64,000 bases of DNA from Serpula lacrymans var. lacrymans S7.9 (GCF_000218685.1 NW_006763290.1:4614908-4678907); one strand, 5' to 3'; positions 45,812 to 59,319 are shown, counted from the first letter of the stretch. The notes: generated by a model from the sequence alone, not told the origin. Numbers and translations: made by a program.

Positions 45812-48396
45812 TTACAATGTATATCGAAACCCGCTCCACCTATCACCTTTATCCCTCCTTGCTGCATCGACACTCTCATATCGGCCATTCTTTTGAGCTT
45901 GTGCAGAAAGGCTGTCTGTGTCTTTAGTGACCTCATCTAATAGATTGTCGATAACCTCGTCACGCTCTCCGTTTTGCCTGCGCGAGTTTTCCCGGCGAAG
46001 GAGGATCATGAAGGCAAGGGAGCAGAAGAAACCGATTGCAATATATGCTAAGACGATACCGTGCCCGAGCCTGTACCAAGGAGCATCATTGGAGCGATAC
46101 TTATTGGATTATAGTTAGCAAAGCAACTGAAAAAATGTGATGCGATTTGAACGTACAACATTAGATGTTACCGCGCCATTGATATTACCTCTGGGTTATT
46201 ATCAATATACCTGCCCTGAAAGGCAAATCAAGTAACGCACATGCCAATTGCTATAGCCAGTGTAACTCCTCGCTTGTAAGAACCCTCGACATTGCTAGCT
46301 ACCCAAGCCCTGTAGCACCCAGGTTAGGCATTGATACTAAAAGACCACCTAGATATGTTGAATTTGACAGGTATACTCACACAGAATTTGCTGAGAGAGG
46401 AACACGGCCAGAAGTGTCAGCGTGCTATGCTTCAGTAAGGGTAACACAACTCACGAATAGTTGCATATATGGCACTAGAATAACAAGAGTTTCAGTATAT
46501 TGAAGGCCTTATTTGAATAAGTACAAATCAGGGATACTCACGATGCGGCGAGATAAACGGCAAAATAAGACAATGCTGCATTCCGTGACACTATAAGGAT
46601 TATATAACCAACGAGACCTATAGATGTTCATGAGTACAGTTCTATCGGCATATAGCAGTACACTTACCACTTCCAAATAGGGCCCTATGAGCCATAGTAA
46701 CTAAGTTCTTCCAATGTTCTAAAATGAGTGTGAGGAGAAACGAACGTACAGGTTAATGTAACCCCTGGAACCAATACGGTCTCCAAGATAACCAGACACA
46801 CATGTCATGATACATGCCCATGCATACACCGGGACAGACAAAAGATTGGCAGCAGTGGCCTTAAATCCTGATCAGCGAGTCTCGTAAGATTTGCGTTCCA
46901 AGACAGAAATTATTTGGCTCATTACCCAGCTACGACATTGCATAATAAGTGATCGTATAGGAAGGTATTCCGCTTTTTTCTGACCTTTGCAATGATTGTA
47001 GGCGTGAACAGTGAAAACGCGAACAAGGGGCCATCGCTGCATAGTTGATCAACCGTGTCCCTTACACGGAAATAGGATATGTACTTACAATCCCATATAA
47101 ATCCCGACTATAAGTTCGAAAAAATGAAATAAAAAGGTTTTGGGTAACGCTCTAGTCACTCACGTGCAAGATAAGTTTTCCAATCCGTCAAACTTTGCCA
47201 AATGTACTGTGCCTTGAATTTCTCACCTCCAGCGCTGAATTGCAAGTCAGCTTGCAAACGCCGGATAACGAATACCTCTGACACTCAAAGTCAGCGAACA
47301 ACCAACTAGAATATGCGTGGATGCTCACTCTCCGCCTCACTCAAGAACTTGGCTGACCCTGGAAAGTCTTCGATGATCCAAAACGATGCGATAGCCATCA
47401 GAACTGTGAAAATTCCTTCCAAAATGAATATCCATGCCCATCCCGGCTTACCACCAATCCCATTCATGTTGGCGATAGCTGCTGCAAGTAGTCCACCTAG
47501 AAGACAATGATTTTTGATCGTTGAATAGGGTTTGAGTATAGCACATACTGAAAGCCCCTGCTATAGTTGCAGAAGTGAAAAAGGCAGCAACTCTGGTACC
47601 AAGTTCCTCGCGCTTATACCAACTAGAAATGGGATCAGGCAAGGGGAAAAACAGATGTTGTAACTGCCCATACCAAGATATGTAGAAAACGATACCAGGA
47701 TACAATCCAGCTTCCGCTAAACCTAACAGGAATCGAAGAGCTGTCTAGGTACGTTTAGAACTGATTATAACCTAGCATGATGGAGGGGTATTACACAAAA
47801 GGCCGCCATAATTCACGAGAACACCATGACAAGTCTGGGAATGATGATGTCTTAGCACAACAGCGCTTGTTCGCATAAGTTTGAGCACATACCATTACGA
47901 TACCCCAGACTAGCATCATGAAAGAGAGCCATCGAGAAGGACGTAGCCGTCTCAAAACCACATTACTAGCAGGCTAGGGGTGAGATATGAGTGGCACATT
48001 ATAGGTCATATATGATAATATGATACACACCTCGAACAGAGCATACGGGAAGAAAAAAACCGTAAGTGCTATGAGATACTGTTTATCTGATATATGCAGG
48101 TCTTGTTCCATGTTATACAACTGAAGGTAGAACAGATAAGCATGTCGATGAGGTCGGATTCAAAACGACAGGAGTCTGACCCTGGCATTTCCTATACTTC
48201 CTCTGTCCAAAAAATTTAGAAAGTACAAAAGCGCCAACCATGGAATGACATGAACATCTATTTTCCACAACAGTTTGCGCTCGTCGACCTCCGAGGTGTC
48301 GACGTCGGGACAATAAAGATTATCGGAGCCCGCGACGCCAGTGCTCCTCGAAACAGCGTCCTCAGCCTTGGAATCGACGTTTGCTTCAAGAGCCAT
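45812..48396 (-). CDS. MFS transporter, anion:cation symporter, tandem copy 3
   Basis: The start is ATG 48396 (MALEANVDSKAEDAVSRS) and the stop 45812-45814 after DRWSGFRYTL. It has the same plan as copies 1 and 2 but is more diverged, for example KIDVHVIPWLALLYFLNFLD, RGSIGNARV, and the tail ENSRRQNGERDEVIDNLLDE. The membrane part includes PSSRFL-type replaced segments and WYKREELGTRVAAFFTSATI (47580-47625). It is therefore the oldest paralogue of the array. A CACGTG lies upstream at 48669-48674. The transported anion is unknown. Confidence 0.83.
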
Positions 48397-49122
48397 GGAA
48401 GATCTGGCAGAAGAAAGATACCAAACAATTACAGATACTATGTTAGGCCCTTATCCGCCTGTCATAGAACATCTACTTTTGGCAATGCATTTGGGAATTT
48501 CGTCATATCGGACGGACACAGAGTCTCCGAGTCTAACGTTCGTTGAGGATGATAATCCCTGAATATTTCGAAAGAAGAAAGCAGCTTTCAATTCGTAGAG
48601 ACGTGAAATGCATGAAAGCCAGTACATGTAATTCACGACAAAATGTGGTGTTTTGACGCGACCGTGTACACGTGTACTAACCGCTCGATGTTCAAGATGT
48701 GGCTATGCAGATATAGCATCAACTCGCCTGGACGCAAAGCAGCATGCATAATGAACGGCTACATATTTATGCAAAGGCCCGAGAGCATCTACAAGTACTC
48801 ATAGCAAGGCTACCGTCTCATTGATCACCCCATTAGTATATACGAAGAACCCTCCCACATCAGATTAGGTACCAGTAGCACATGAACCGAAACAAGTACC
48901 ACTTCAACCATTTCCAAATCAATCCATATTTTAAGCATATCGATATGGTATGCAAAGAAGCAAAAGCACAGCACGACGGTCACCCGGTGAGGCCACGGGC
49001 CAAAGAGGCAGTGATATTAAAATGAGGCTACAGCATGTTGCAATGTTGCAAGCAAAGCTACATAACTCCCAGACGTGGTCAAAATCCATCAGAGTTTGAT
49101 TGAGGGTTCACTGGTTTCACCA
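48397..49122. promoter_or_regulatory. Divergent intergenic region, ACS copy 3 / HET gene
   Basis: 726 bp between the two starts. It contains GTACACGTGTAC, a 12-bp palindrome with CACGTG at 48669-48674, about 275 bp upstream of ACS copy 3. No other gene is visible. Confidence 0.45.
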
Positions 49123-50625
49123 ATGGTCGTCCAAGATGTTATCCATGCGTTCACTCGATATATCTACAATGACATGCCTGCTCATCTATTGTACCTTCCT
49201 CAACAGAAGATCATCGGGAGGGAGGAGCTGAAGGAGATATTCTGGAAGGAGATAGAGTCGATCACAGATGATGAGGTCGAGGATCGCAATTGTTCGAGGA
49301 AGTCAAAAATCGACCTGATGGTTTGGGAGAAGGTGCCATATGCCATGTTCTCTCACCGCTGGCTGGACAAGGGCGAGCCAACGTTTCAGGACATGTCTGC
49401 ATCCGCACAACCTGCCGAGCTTCCAGGGTACAGCAAGCTCTTCAAGTTCTGCGAAAAGGCCCAGGAGTACTGTTGCCAATTGGCATGGTCAGACACATGC
49501 TGCATCGATAAGACAAGTAGCGCTGAGCTTGAAGAAGCCATCAGATCAATGTTTCGGTGGTACCGCAATTCACGCATCTGCATTGCATATTTAGCCGAGT
49601 CTCAGACGCTAGAGGAGTTAAACAGCGAGGTTTGGTTCAGGCGAGGCTGGACCCTCCAAGAGCTTCTGGCTCCAAGGAGGATGAAGTTTTATGGGAAGGG
49701 GTGGGTCCCATTCGGCACCTTTCATAACGACAAAGAAGATAAGGAAATCCTTCACACCCTCGCAGAAGTGACCAAGATACCTCGCAAAGAATTGACATTT
49801 TTCCTCCCAGGGACCAGGGCGATCAGAGAGAAAATGTTGTGGGCGTCGACGCGGGAGACGACTAGAATCGAGGACACTGCCTATTCACTCCTGGGTATTT
49901 TTGAAATCACCATGTCAATCGCATATGGAGAGGGTGCGTGGGCCTTTCACAGATTGATGGAGACGATCATACAGAGGTGCGATGAGTGGACAATACTCGC
50001 CTGGGCAGGTCCCTCATCTTGGTACAACAAAGCTATACCCCGTTCACCGCATGGCTACCGCGCACTGGATCCAGAAGTGGAACCAATCGCAACTGCTGTG
50101 CAGCAACAGAATACTAAGATGCCTCATTTGTCATTTGAGATGACACAGCGTGGGCTCAAACTGAAAGTCCTAGTGGTTGAACTGGAGGACATACGCAGCG
50201 GGGATGACCCAAACAATATTGAAGTTGGTACAGAGAGCTTGACAGTCTTCTGAGCGCAATTATTAACAATCTGAAAGGCAGATGACGAGTACTGGTACCC
50301 TCCGCTCCGAAGTCGAGACCAGAACATAATTCTGTATAAAGTGGCTGCACACGCCAATTCCAGTATCGCCTCACCAAAACGGATCTCGTGGGCAGTGGGA
50401 GTCTTGAATTATCAGCATGTGAATAAGTCTTCCTTCTGGCGGGGTGTGGATAGAGCAGAGGGCATACTCAAGGCAAAACAAGACTTTGTGGGTTTCTTGT
50501 TGCGGAAGTCGGAGCATTCTGGGCAGTTCAAGAATTCAACCTGGGTAAAGATAGACACGGAAAGGGTCGTTATCATTCACTGCAAGAGCAGGATTCAGAA
50601 ACGGCTCATAACGGTTTGGTTATAG
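49123..50625 (+). CDS. HET-domain protein (heterokaryon incompatibility family)
   Basis: Two exons with a 54-nt intron (50228-50281, branch-like TATTAAC, acceptor GCAG) give 482 codons. The intron choice is supported because the second exon then continues ...DDEYWYPPLRSRDQN in frame. The start is set at ATG 49123; the open frame further upstream has only GTG. The HET signature is clear: AMFSHRWLDKGEPTFQDM, then QLAWSDTCCIDKTSSAELEE with AIRSMFRWYRNS (about residues 120-145), then WFRRGWTLQELLAPRRMKFY (about 171-190) and the trailing ALSLLGIF-like segment DTAYSLLGIFEITMSIAYGE. HET proteins trigger cell death after fusion of unlike hyphae in ascomycetes; the role in basidiomycetes is mostly inferred. 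No NACHT or WD40 repeats follow. Confidence 0.9.
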
Positions 50626-50979
50626 AGAAAAGGTGTTCGACAGGGATCTGCATCAGGAGCACCATCGTCTATAGTCATGAAACAATGATGTTAGTGACCA
50701 AAAAGATTATGAGTATTTGGAGTTGACACGTACACCGCTGTAAATGTTGACTAGCAAGGTACAACCATGAAGTTCGGATGGAAGTCAGCAGCATCTCGAT
50801 GATAAGCTGTTTGATCTTCCCTAGCAAAGATCCCGGAGAACAACCATCCCTTGCTCTGAACATTCGTCAGCATGCAAAGGGTTTGCAGTATCTTTTCCAC
50901 TTCAACCCCCTTGTGCTTATCCCCAAAACTACATGTCCTCCATTTCTTGAATACCATTTTGGTATCATTGGATAATACG
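50626..50979. other. Intergenic between converging HET and ureD genes
   Basis: 354 bp containing the 3' flanks of both genes. No RNA gene or repeat was recognised. Confidence 0.45.
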
Positions 50980-51982
50980 TCACAGGAACGCCTTCCTGTA
51001 TACATCAACCCCAATAACATTCTCAAGTCCCCGTAAGGCATTTTTTAACCAGTTCTTCACGTCCTCCGTCTCCACCCCCGCTGTCCGCACAACGCATCCT
51101 GCACCCCCACATATGGGACTCAAAGACCATATGACAGGTTGAGGGGAGGTCATGTTGAACACTGTGATAGCTTCGTATTGGGTGGTCATTTCAGCGATGA
51201 CACCTCTCGTAAGAGGCCCGTAGAGTAAAAGCATAGCATAGCACGAATATGGCGACAACCTGTCCTTTAACGAACGCCGAGGAGTATCATCAGCGGGAAC
51301 CTGAGCTTGGACTTGTTCCAGTAACAACACATCCCGTGCAATAGGTTTCCCATCAACGATAACTTTATTGAGGCTGTAGTACCGCGAGAATGCCCATTCC
51401 TCCCCGAGTGACTTGCGCCCAGAGGTTACCCAATCCAAGAGCACGATGGAGGCATCACCAACGAGCCGGAAAGTCTGTATCTGGTTGTATGATGCCGATC
51501 GGAAACAAGTGACGGGGTCAGGAAGCACGAAGATGGCGCCCTGCGCCGACACAGTCACGTCCATAGATTGCGTTGTGGTCACTTGTTGCACTGAGGAAGA
51601 TCCTCGTAGGACGATAGACGATCTTTCACCTTGTCGCATTTTGAAAACTTTGGTGGAGCCCTGTGTAACAAGTTTTAATATCCCTGCATTGTGACTCTAT
51701 CTGAAGAACGTTTCTGCGTACCTGAGACAACAAAACGAGTTTTGTCCCTCCTCCCACATCCACAGAGAGATTGATAAAATCCCCTCCCACAAGCCCCCCT
51801 CCATAGCTCACCACGTAGACGATAGCGACGCCCTCTTCTGTTGTCCGCGGCGACAATAATTTCAGTGGATATGTGGACCATAATTCTGAGAAAATGGCCT
51901 CTGAACCATGCAGATGAGAGGCGATGCGACCGCTGCCAACTTCAATACTTTGTAGCTGATACGGTTTGGTCACAATATTCAT
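50980..51982 (-). CDS. ureD: Urease accessory protein UreD
   Basis: Two exons with an intron at 51661-51721 give 313 codons. The start is ATG 51982 (MNIVTKPYQLQSIEVGSGRI); the frame beyond it has only TTG. Family hallmarks are YPLKLLSPR, then VVSYGGGLVGGDFINLSVDV and LLSQGSTKVFK at the exon junction, and FVLPDPVTCFRSASYNQIQT. UreD works with UreF and UreG to load nickel into apo-urease in the cytosol, so the fungus probably makes an active nickel urease. The urease structural gene is not in this window. Length fits fungal UreD. The frame is intact. Confidence 0.93.
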
Positions 51983-52471
51983 ATGGTCCAGGGTCAACAG
52001 GCATGAGATGGGGGTTTTGTCATGAATGTGTTCTGGCTGATGAGGCTCTTCAAGTTTCCAGTTGATGCATTACCAAACATTGAGCCAGGGGTGCAAAAGA
52101 AAAGGACCCGATAGTGTGCAGCGAGTGCCGAAAAACCAAAGACATTCTTCGAATTCATGGCCCCACCAGACTGTTGAACATGTATATTCCATAATGCAAC
52201 TCCATACACATCAAGCAAAAAAAAAGATGAACAAAAAAAATATCGAGTAAAAGAGTGACGAGTAAGATGATAAAGCAAGGTATGCATATAAATTAACAGG
52301 CTACAAAAATGTCAGAGATGGAAGAATGAACCCAAAGGATTTTGTAGACATATGGTCCAAAATGCTAAAAGAAACGTAGTCGGAGGGGGAGGGGGGCGTC
52401 ATAGGGGATCGTGGCAGAACGAGACGCATACAGTGATGATGGGAAGATTGGATGGCGATAGAGTAGGGGTT
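51983..52471. other. Intergenic: ureD promoter and byr4 3' flank
   Basis: 489 bp between two minus-strand genes. Nothing else recognised. Confidence 0.45.
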
Positions 52472-55258
52472 TTAATATTTCCTGGTAGCCAAGGCTCGAA
52501 TCTCAAACAGACTAGACCTATCTGGCTCTGCGAATGGATCTGCTTGTGATGACATCGTCATCCGCCAACCCTTCATCTCCACACGATGCCGCTGCTCTGC
52601 GGCGCGACACTTCTCCACGAAGTCACCATCTACATCACACACGAGGGACGCTCGCGAACCGCGGTCACCACAATCGCTTCCGGATTCCGATATCGTACGT
52701 GTATGACTCCTGGCTGGGCTGGGCGCTTCCACCACGCCTGTGGACGAAGATGCACTTGTGTCCGAAACCGTACCGCTGATGGACGTGCCTCCCAGTTGCT
52801 GACTTGCACGGATTGTCCCGCCTTTGGTTTCCCAGTCCTCTTCTTCGTCGTCCGCAAGATCGGCAAAGACATCCGGTTCCTCCTGGTCGGGAGGTAGTGT
52901 CGATATCCAGCACATCCGTGCTGGATCAAATATCATGTTCCCCACCTTACGTGCACCCGCAGCAAAGGAACCGACGGGAGAGCCAATCGATGAGCCAGTA
53001 AGGTGGGTAATAAGAGCGGGCCGCGTTGATGTCCCTACTGCAGCGTCAAAGTCACGAAGCACCTGGTCATTACCTTCCCAGCGTAAAGTGATAGGATTCC
53101 ATTTCATGTCCCCAACGACTGAAGCAGCTATCAGACCTCGCAAGATATTGATAAACTGTGCCAGACTAACCTTTGGGGCCATTGGCACCACCTAAATGAC
53201 GAATTAACGTCGGCTTCCTCTTTGTTTGCCCGGACACGGGCGAAGAAGTATCTTTCTTCTTCTTTACATTTATTTCAGCTCCTGAAAATTTTGATGGAAA
53301 CTCGATGCGCCCAGTGCGTCTTAGCATATTCGTAGTGGGTGTTAGAGCATTGGGAACATCTACGAGAAAGAAAGGAGAGTGAGTGGCATTGACAAATACT
53401 CCCTTTGTGACATGAACATACCAGATCCATTAGAGACCTCTCTTCTACCCCTTTTGCGGACAGTACCCCTCTCTTTGTCTTTATCAAATGATTTAGACGG
53501 GTTACCCGGGGCAGGTAGACGGCTCGTTGACTTTGGTTGTACCCGAAAGCGACCCTCCTTCTCCCTGTCAGTTGGCAAATCATCAATCCCATCCAACTCC
53601 GTGCCATCTCCATATGTTCGCGGCCTTTTCGGTCTGCGAAGGAGTTTTGGAGCAGACGACGAGGAAGCCACAGGGGGGGTTCGGACTGTGCGCGTACGTA
53701 ACGAGGAAGTGGACGGTGGGCGTGGGGGGAGCGGTGATGTTGCACGATGTGAAGATGAAGGAACAGCCATGGACGCCACGGCGGGGGACGGTGGAGCAGC
53801 AAAAACAGCAGACAAAGCAGGACGAGATTTCATGCGCATCGAAGTAGGCATGGTCAAACGCAATGCAGCTGGGTTAGAAGACGGCGTCGAGGGCCTCGTG
53901 GGTGGCACGATGAAATCAAGGCCGTGTATGCGGCTTGTCGAATTTGTATGTGATTTGGCACGCGAGGCGGCAGTAGGGGCTTCGTAACGTGCGAGTTTAG
54001 CTGATGAGCCTGCTGTAGAACCAGCTCCTGAGCCTGATGCTCCGGAAGTACTCGTTTCCAGGAGGGAGGACAATGAGGCTTTGCGGGTAAGCTGTTTCCG
54101 CTGGGTTGAAGGGGGAGTGGGGGGTTTGAGGCCAGAGTGAGACTTCTGCCCACGAAGACTACCGGGCTTTGGCTGAAGGAAGGACATTGAAGAAGGGGGT
54201 GGCGTGTTTGAAAGAGCTTCCTTGTATGTCTGGGCACGTACGGGTAGTATAGGTTGGAGCGGGGGGGAGGGAGAAAGCTTCAGTCGTTGGAATTGGCGCA
54301 CGGAGGAGGGAGGTGGGTTGATAGGAGATTTAGCACGACTGCCTTTCGCTCTTGAAGGCGGTCTTGTAGTAACGGGTGGACGAGCAGGCATACTTTTGCT
54401 ACGATTGACGAGGCGTTGAGTTTGTTGTGAAGTGAGAAGCCTACTAGGGCTCAGATCCACATCGTCGTCAATAACAAGGCCCATTTCAAAGTCATCTTCG
54501 GGGTCGGGACTTGCGACCTTGATGCGTTGATCAATAATCTGTGTCTTCTTCTTCAACTCTAGGATCTTTTTGAGGTGTTTGCCACCTTGTCCTGACTCGA
54601 ATAAACCGGACGGGATGACCAAGCCTTCCAGGTCACCCTCGTCCTCATCACCTTCACTTTCTTCTGTTTCGGGGAGAGATGATATGGAAGAGGCAGAGTT
54701 AGACGATGGAGATGCGTCGGCAAAACCGAGTGTAGAGTAGGCGTCTGATGACTGAGACGACGAAGTTTGATCTTTGTCGCCCCATTCTAGGGAATTCTTT
54801 GAGGACCTATGGTTAAGAGACAATGGAGCAAGAGAAAGTTGTGTGAGGTCGGTGGGAAGGAGAAAAGCGGACTCGATGTCTTCCTCGATGGGCGTGGGTA
54901 AAGGCTTGGCGAAGGTCTTGGGGAGGGCAGCGACTTTGATAGTGGACACACCTTCGTCATCCTCGTCGTCGCCCTCCTCTTCCTGGCTGGCCAATGGGGG
55001 GCGGATGATAATCATGTTGGAGGAACTTCGCCTGAATGACTCAGACCTGGCAACCATGCCAGCGACGACAGCCTTTGCCTTTGCCCCTCCCGTCTTTCCC
55101 AGATCCATCTCTGCATCCCAGTCCATATCGTCGTCGTCGTCCTCTTTGTCTGATTCTGCGGTGAGGGGGTTGAGCGGTTCGCCATCAGGGATGTCGAAGT
55201 CGGCGTCTGGCCATTCTTCGCGAGTGAGGACCAGCGTCGGCGCAGGAATAGTGTTCAT
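52472..55258 (-). CDS. byr4: Byr4/Bfa1-type SIN (mitotic exit) GAP subunit
   Basis: Three exons (introns 53360-53421 and 53119-53170) give 890 codons. The start is ATG 55258 (MNTIPAPTLVLTREEWPD). The N-terminal half is acidic and disordered, with EDDDDDMDWDAEMDL and a basic low-complexity S/P-rich middle. The recognisable part is C-terminal: SGQTKRKPTLIRHLGGANGP joined across the second intron to KVVGDMKWNPITLRWEGN, then VGNMIFDPARMCWIS. This matches fission yeast Byr4, which with the Cdc16 TBC protein forms the GAP for the Spg1 GTPase at the spindle pole body and holds back septation. Start and splice sites are supported by the exact frame. The disordered part carries no other domain. Confidence 0.85.
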
Positions 55259-55712
55259 GGTGGGGGGTACAATATAGAAAAGGCGAATATACTAAGCCCC
55301 ACGAATGGGGGCGGAGCTGTAAGACTTGCGGTCGTGTAGGATTGAGTTATAGAGAGCGTAGGGTTGTGTGTGGGTTACTGGAGATAGCGACTATCTCGAT
55401 CCACACAAATTATAGTGGCAGAGAAAAAAAAGAGAAAAAAGAGAGAAAGAGAGATATGTCGAGGAATAAAACAGAAATGAATTGAATGGCCTGTGTTATT
55501 GCCGCTTTTCAGGGAAAAAAAGACAGTCGATGCCTCGTGTTGGTATTTTGCAGGCGACGACGATGGGCGGAAGGGAGCGTATTGTGACTGTGACCGTCAC
55601 ACAGGTCTCGGCTTTACTCAACAATGGACAGCGCTCGGATACAATGTAAACCCATTACACCAATACTAGCTAGCATTGTCAATTTCCTTCAATGAACATT
55701 TAATAGTTACAA
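55259..55712. promoter_or_regulatory. byr4 promoter region and NRDE2 3' flank
   Basis: 454 bp. A purine-rich tract (55423-55457, CT-rich on the byr4 sense strand) lies about 165-200 nt upstream of the byr4 ATG, a common feature of fungal promoters. No gene seen. Confidence 0.4.
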
Positions 55713-58700
55713 CTAGTATGGCATCAGTCGCCTTCTCTCCCGAGCTTCTTCTTCAATTTCATCGGCATCGGCGGCGTCACTATCATCCTCCTCTCTCCCC
55801 CTACTCATCACTTCTTGGCCTTCTAAAAATTCGTCGAGGCCCACTCTCATCCTTACCCCCCTCTCTGCCATTGTATCACCAAAGCCATTAAGCTCATGAG
55901 GAGCGAACACAGAACGCAACGGTCCAAACGCAAGTAGATATAGCTCTATCATCATATGCTATTTAGCTTGTTTCAATAAATCATACTAGTCCATCACACT
56001 AACCTTTCGATAGTGGGCATTCCCCAATTGCCCTATACAGCATACTCTTCGCTCTCTGCAGTTGACCTGCTCGGATCTCCAGCTCTAAAATGATACGCCA
56101 GATGACAGGACTAGCTCTGGTCCTGAGCGAAAGTTTAGCTATGTACGCTCATTTCACCAAGGCAAGACATACCTTTCACTCTCAGCAGCAGCAGCCAATC
56201 CACTCCTAGTCCTCTCAATCTCGCCCTCCCACCGCCCCTTTTCCCACCCCGCAATCCACACCTCCGCAGCTCTCCTCGCAACACCTTTCTCACACATACC
56301 CCCATCAACTGTATTTTGCCCAAGCAGACTCCTGACTCGACCCCACACACCCTGACCTTTCTCCATTTCCAAGAACATACCCAACATGATCGTATTGTTA
56401 GGAAAGGCCTCGACCGCAATCTGGAGCCGCTCTCTTAACAAAGATGGTGGACATGGTCTCCGTAGGATTACAGTGTGGTTGTAAATCATAGTCAGTGAGG
56501 CCGTCATTAGGCTTTCACGGATCTTATCCTCCTCCCCGGCACTGCCAGACGCTCCATAAGGGTACGAATCGAATATCGCGAGTGCAGCTGCAGGCGATGA
56601 TGTTAATACTTCAATCGTGGCTCTGAGTTTGACCCAAGCTTCTTGGTCTTCCCACCGGCTGAAATTTGCCTTTGCTGCGTCATCGAGGTTGCGCTTCGCC
56701 CGCAGGATTGTTACATGATTAGAGCCTTGCAGACCAATCGATCGTGAGATTATTTGCAGTGCAGCGTTCTCATCTCCGTCAACCCATTCCATCTCAGTCC
56801 AATCCCACCAAAGTTGGCCAACAAAAGCATTGGTTTGATTAAGAGGGGAGGCAGTAAGCACTGTCTGATAAACCTTTCGCGCATCATTGATACGCCCACG
56901 TAACCGTTCTAGACGTGCATGGGCGGCCCAGTGAGGGAGCGAGTCTCTGGCAGTTGATAAAAATGAGCGCGAAAGCTTCGTAGCACTAAGACAAACATCA
57001 ACATAAAAGTTAACAAGTGAGCATAGTAGAAAAAATACATACTCCTTCGGGTTTAGGGCGGCCTCGAACGCCAACGCATATACATCCCAATCATAATCAT
57101 CCAGTCCAGACCTCAGTTGCTTGAATATTGCGCGCACAAATTCGCAATCAACATTCTGGATATCATGTGCCATGAACATACGCCAGCGTTCCTTGCCCAC
57201 CCAGTCGAGAGGTCCAAGTATGCCCAAACGCCACTCTTTGACAGGTCCAAAGGCGCTCGAGTACTCTTTCTCCCGCCCAATCAATACACCAGCATGGGAG
57301 TCGGCGATCAGCCACCCCTTCGTTTCGTTGGACGGAAATATCGACGACAGGCTATGCGGTGCCGTTAGATGCGTAAAACACCACCGGTCGTCCCACGAGC
57401 CAACGGACAATGAATCAACGAAACCAGGTATATGAAGCCCGAGGAATGAAAGCCATATGAGGCGAAATACATTCAGAGAACGTGCGAAGTTCAACGGAAG
57501 TAACAGCGGTCGAATATCGGACAGCAATACAGTGGCATACGGGTCCATTTCGCTTCTTTCGTCGGTCGATCGAGCTGGCAGCCGCATCGTTTTGTCAGAA
57601 GTCGATTCTGTTTGATACCATTCCTGGTATGGCTCGGTCATCTGAGAGTCCACTTGCATTGAAGCGCTGTGGTTGGTGGATATCTTGGTGCCTAGGGCAT
57701 CCTCCGAACGGTCTACCGCCCAAGTAGCCCAACCGTTCGCATCAGGTTCGCCCGCGCGCGGTGTTTCAGATTCCCAAAATTCTTCAAGAGCATCAACTCT
57801 AGCTTGAAATGACTGCCCTAAAAGTGATTTTGGCGCCTGAAAAGTCCTGGTGGTTCGTAGTCAGTACCTGTATGACAACTTTTTTTGGAACATGTGTTAC
57901 AATTCAGCTTGAGCTTGGAAAAGTGCAGTTGCACGTTCATGGAATCCTATAGGCAACGATCAATCGTTAGACATAATGTAAATATCTATTTGATTGTTCG
58001 TACCTGCTTGTTCAAAAGCCACAGCAACTCGCCATAACAACCTTAACTTTGAAATCTCATCCTCTTCGCGGTCACCAAAAGCCTTGTAAGCACGCGTTGC
58101 GTCTTCTACAACATCATCGATTCCTCCAAGTGCTTTACGAATCTTCCATCCTAGCCACTCCATCCAAACCTCTATCCCACCTATTTTCAAGGCGCTCTCC
58201 CACTCAGCCTTTAGTTTGCTTTCGTGCCACACTTCCTCACCAGCTTTTAGATACTTGAGACGCAAGACTTTGGAAGAAGCGTTGTGTGGGTGAGCAGATA
58301 AGGCGCGGGATAGGATAGAAAGTGTTATCTCAGAGCGAGCTTTGGTTGCATTTTTTGATGTCACTGGAATGGCTGATAGTGAATGCGCGAGTAAAGAGAG
58401 CCAAGTGTTCGTAAAAGATGAGTCGGAAGAAAGCTGACCCTCCAGGTCTTTCAGTCGTAGCTCATGTGAACTAAACTGAGGACCCGAATCGTCGTCTGAG
58501 CTGTCATAGGCTTCTGACTCGGAAGCAGATGACTGAGAGTCCGAGTCTCCGTCCTTCGCGGCAGCGATAGATCGGTAAGCTTGATCACTTTGTCGACCAC
58601 GACCGGAGGGTAGACGCAAGAAGCCGTCAATTTCCTCGTATTTGCGAGCGTTGGCCGTAGCATATAGCCTTCGCTTTGGAGGAGCTGCCAAAAGGGCTCT

Positions 58701-59319
58701 GGAGCTCGAATCCGTCAGAGTAGGGAGCTATAAACCATTGTTGTGAGCTGCGAGTGAAGATTCGCGAAAAGTGTACTCACTCTTCTTCTGTTCCCAACAG
58801 TGATTTCTACACCCTTACCACTTCTATGAACCACGGTCCATGCATTATCGAGTCCGAGAATCTTTCTACCGCCTTCGACATCATTAGTTGTACGAGACAA
58901 AATGGTGATGGTAGCTCACGGTTTACCAAGTGATACTTTGGAATATCTCCTGCATGCAAGCCACCGTATTGTACGTTGAGAGCATCTCCCTTGCGATCCG
59001 AAAAGTATAGAGGAAGTGAACTTGACTGGCCTTCGTCATCTCTCTGTCTTCTGTCCTCCTCTGCTTTGTAGCGCTCGTCTTCTTGCACACGTTCGCTGGT
59101 CCAACCACTGTCTTTCTGTTTAGTACCAACCTCGACTCGGTTGTGCTTATGTTTTTCACGTTTTCGCCTTTCCCTCTCCCTCTCGCTTCTGTCCTTCTTA
59201 CTTTTCTCCCTCTGCTTTGGGCCCTCCCTAGAATGTGAAGAGCTCGCACTGGGCCCAGACTCTAGATCCGGGAATGACGAGAATGCAGGTGGAAACGACG
59301 AGAATGAGGGTGCAGACAT
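55713..59319 (-). CDS. NRDE2: NRDE2 family protein (nuclear RNA surveillance)
   Basis: Eight exons (introns 58873-58919, 58728-58780, 57947-58003, 57847-57900, 56986-57042, 56123-56172 and 55946-56003) give 1,076 codons with exact frame. The start is ATG 59319 (MSAPSFSSFPPAFSSFPDLE). A lysine/arginine-rich segment (RSERERERRKREKHKHN) precedes the family signature LPLYFSDRKGDALNVQYGGL and HAGDIPKYHL, then RKILGLDNAWTVVHRSGKGV. The rest is HAT/TPR-like helical repeats (RLRGRINDARKVYQTVLTAS, LWWDWTEMEWVDGDENAAL) ending LYLLAFGPLRSVFAPHEL. NRDE2/Nrl1 proteins bind the Mtr4 helicase and act in nuclear RNA decay, splicing quality control and, in worms, nuclear RNAi. Intact. Confidence 0.93.

Noticed and set aside
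49075..49122. Upstream in-frame extension of the HET gene
   Set aside because: The extension begins with GTG, not a normal fungal start; the first ATG is at 49123.
53275..53802. 175-codon minus-strand open frame overlapping byr4
   Set aside because: It is in a different frame of byr4 exons 1-2 and breaks the conserved Byr4 C-terminal joint.
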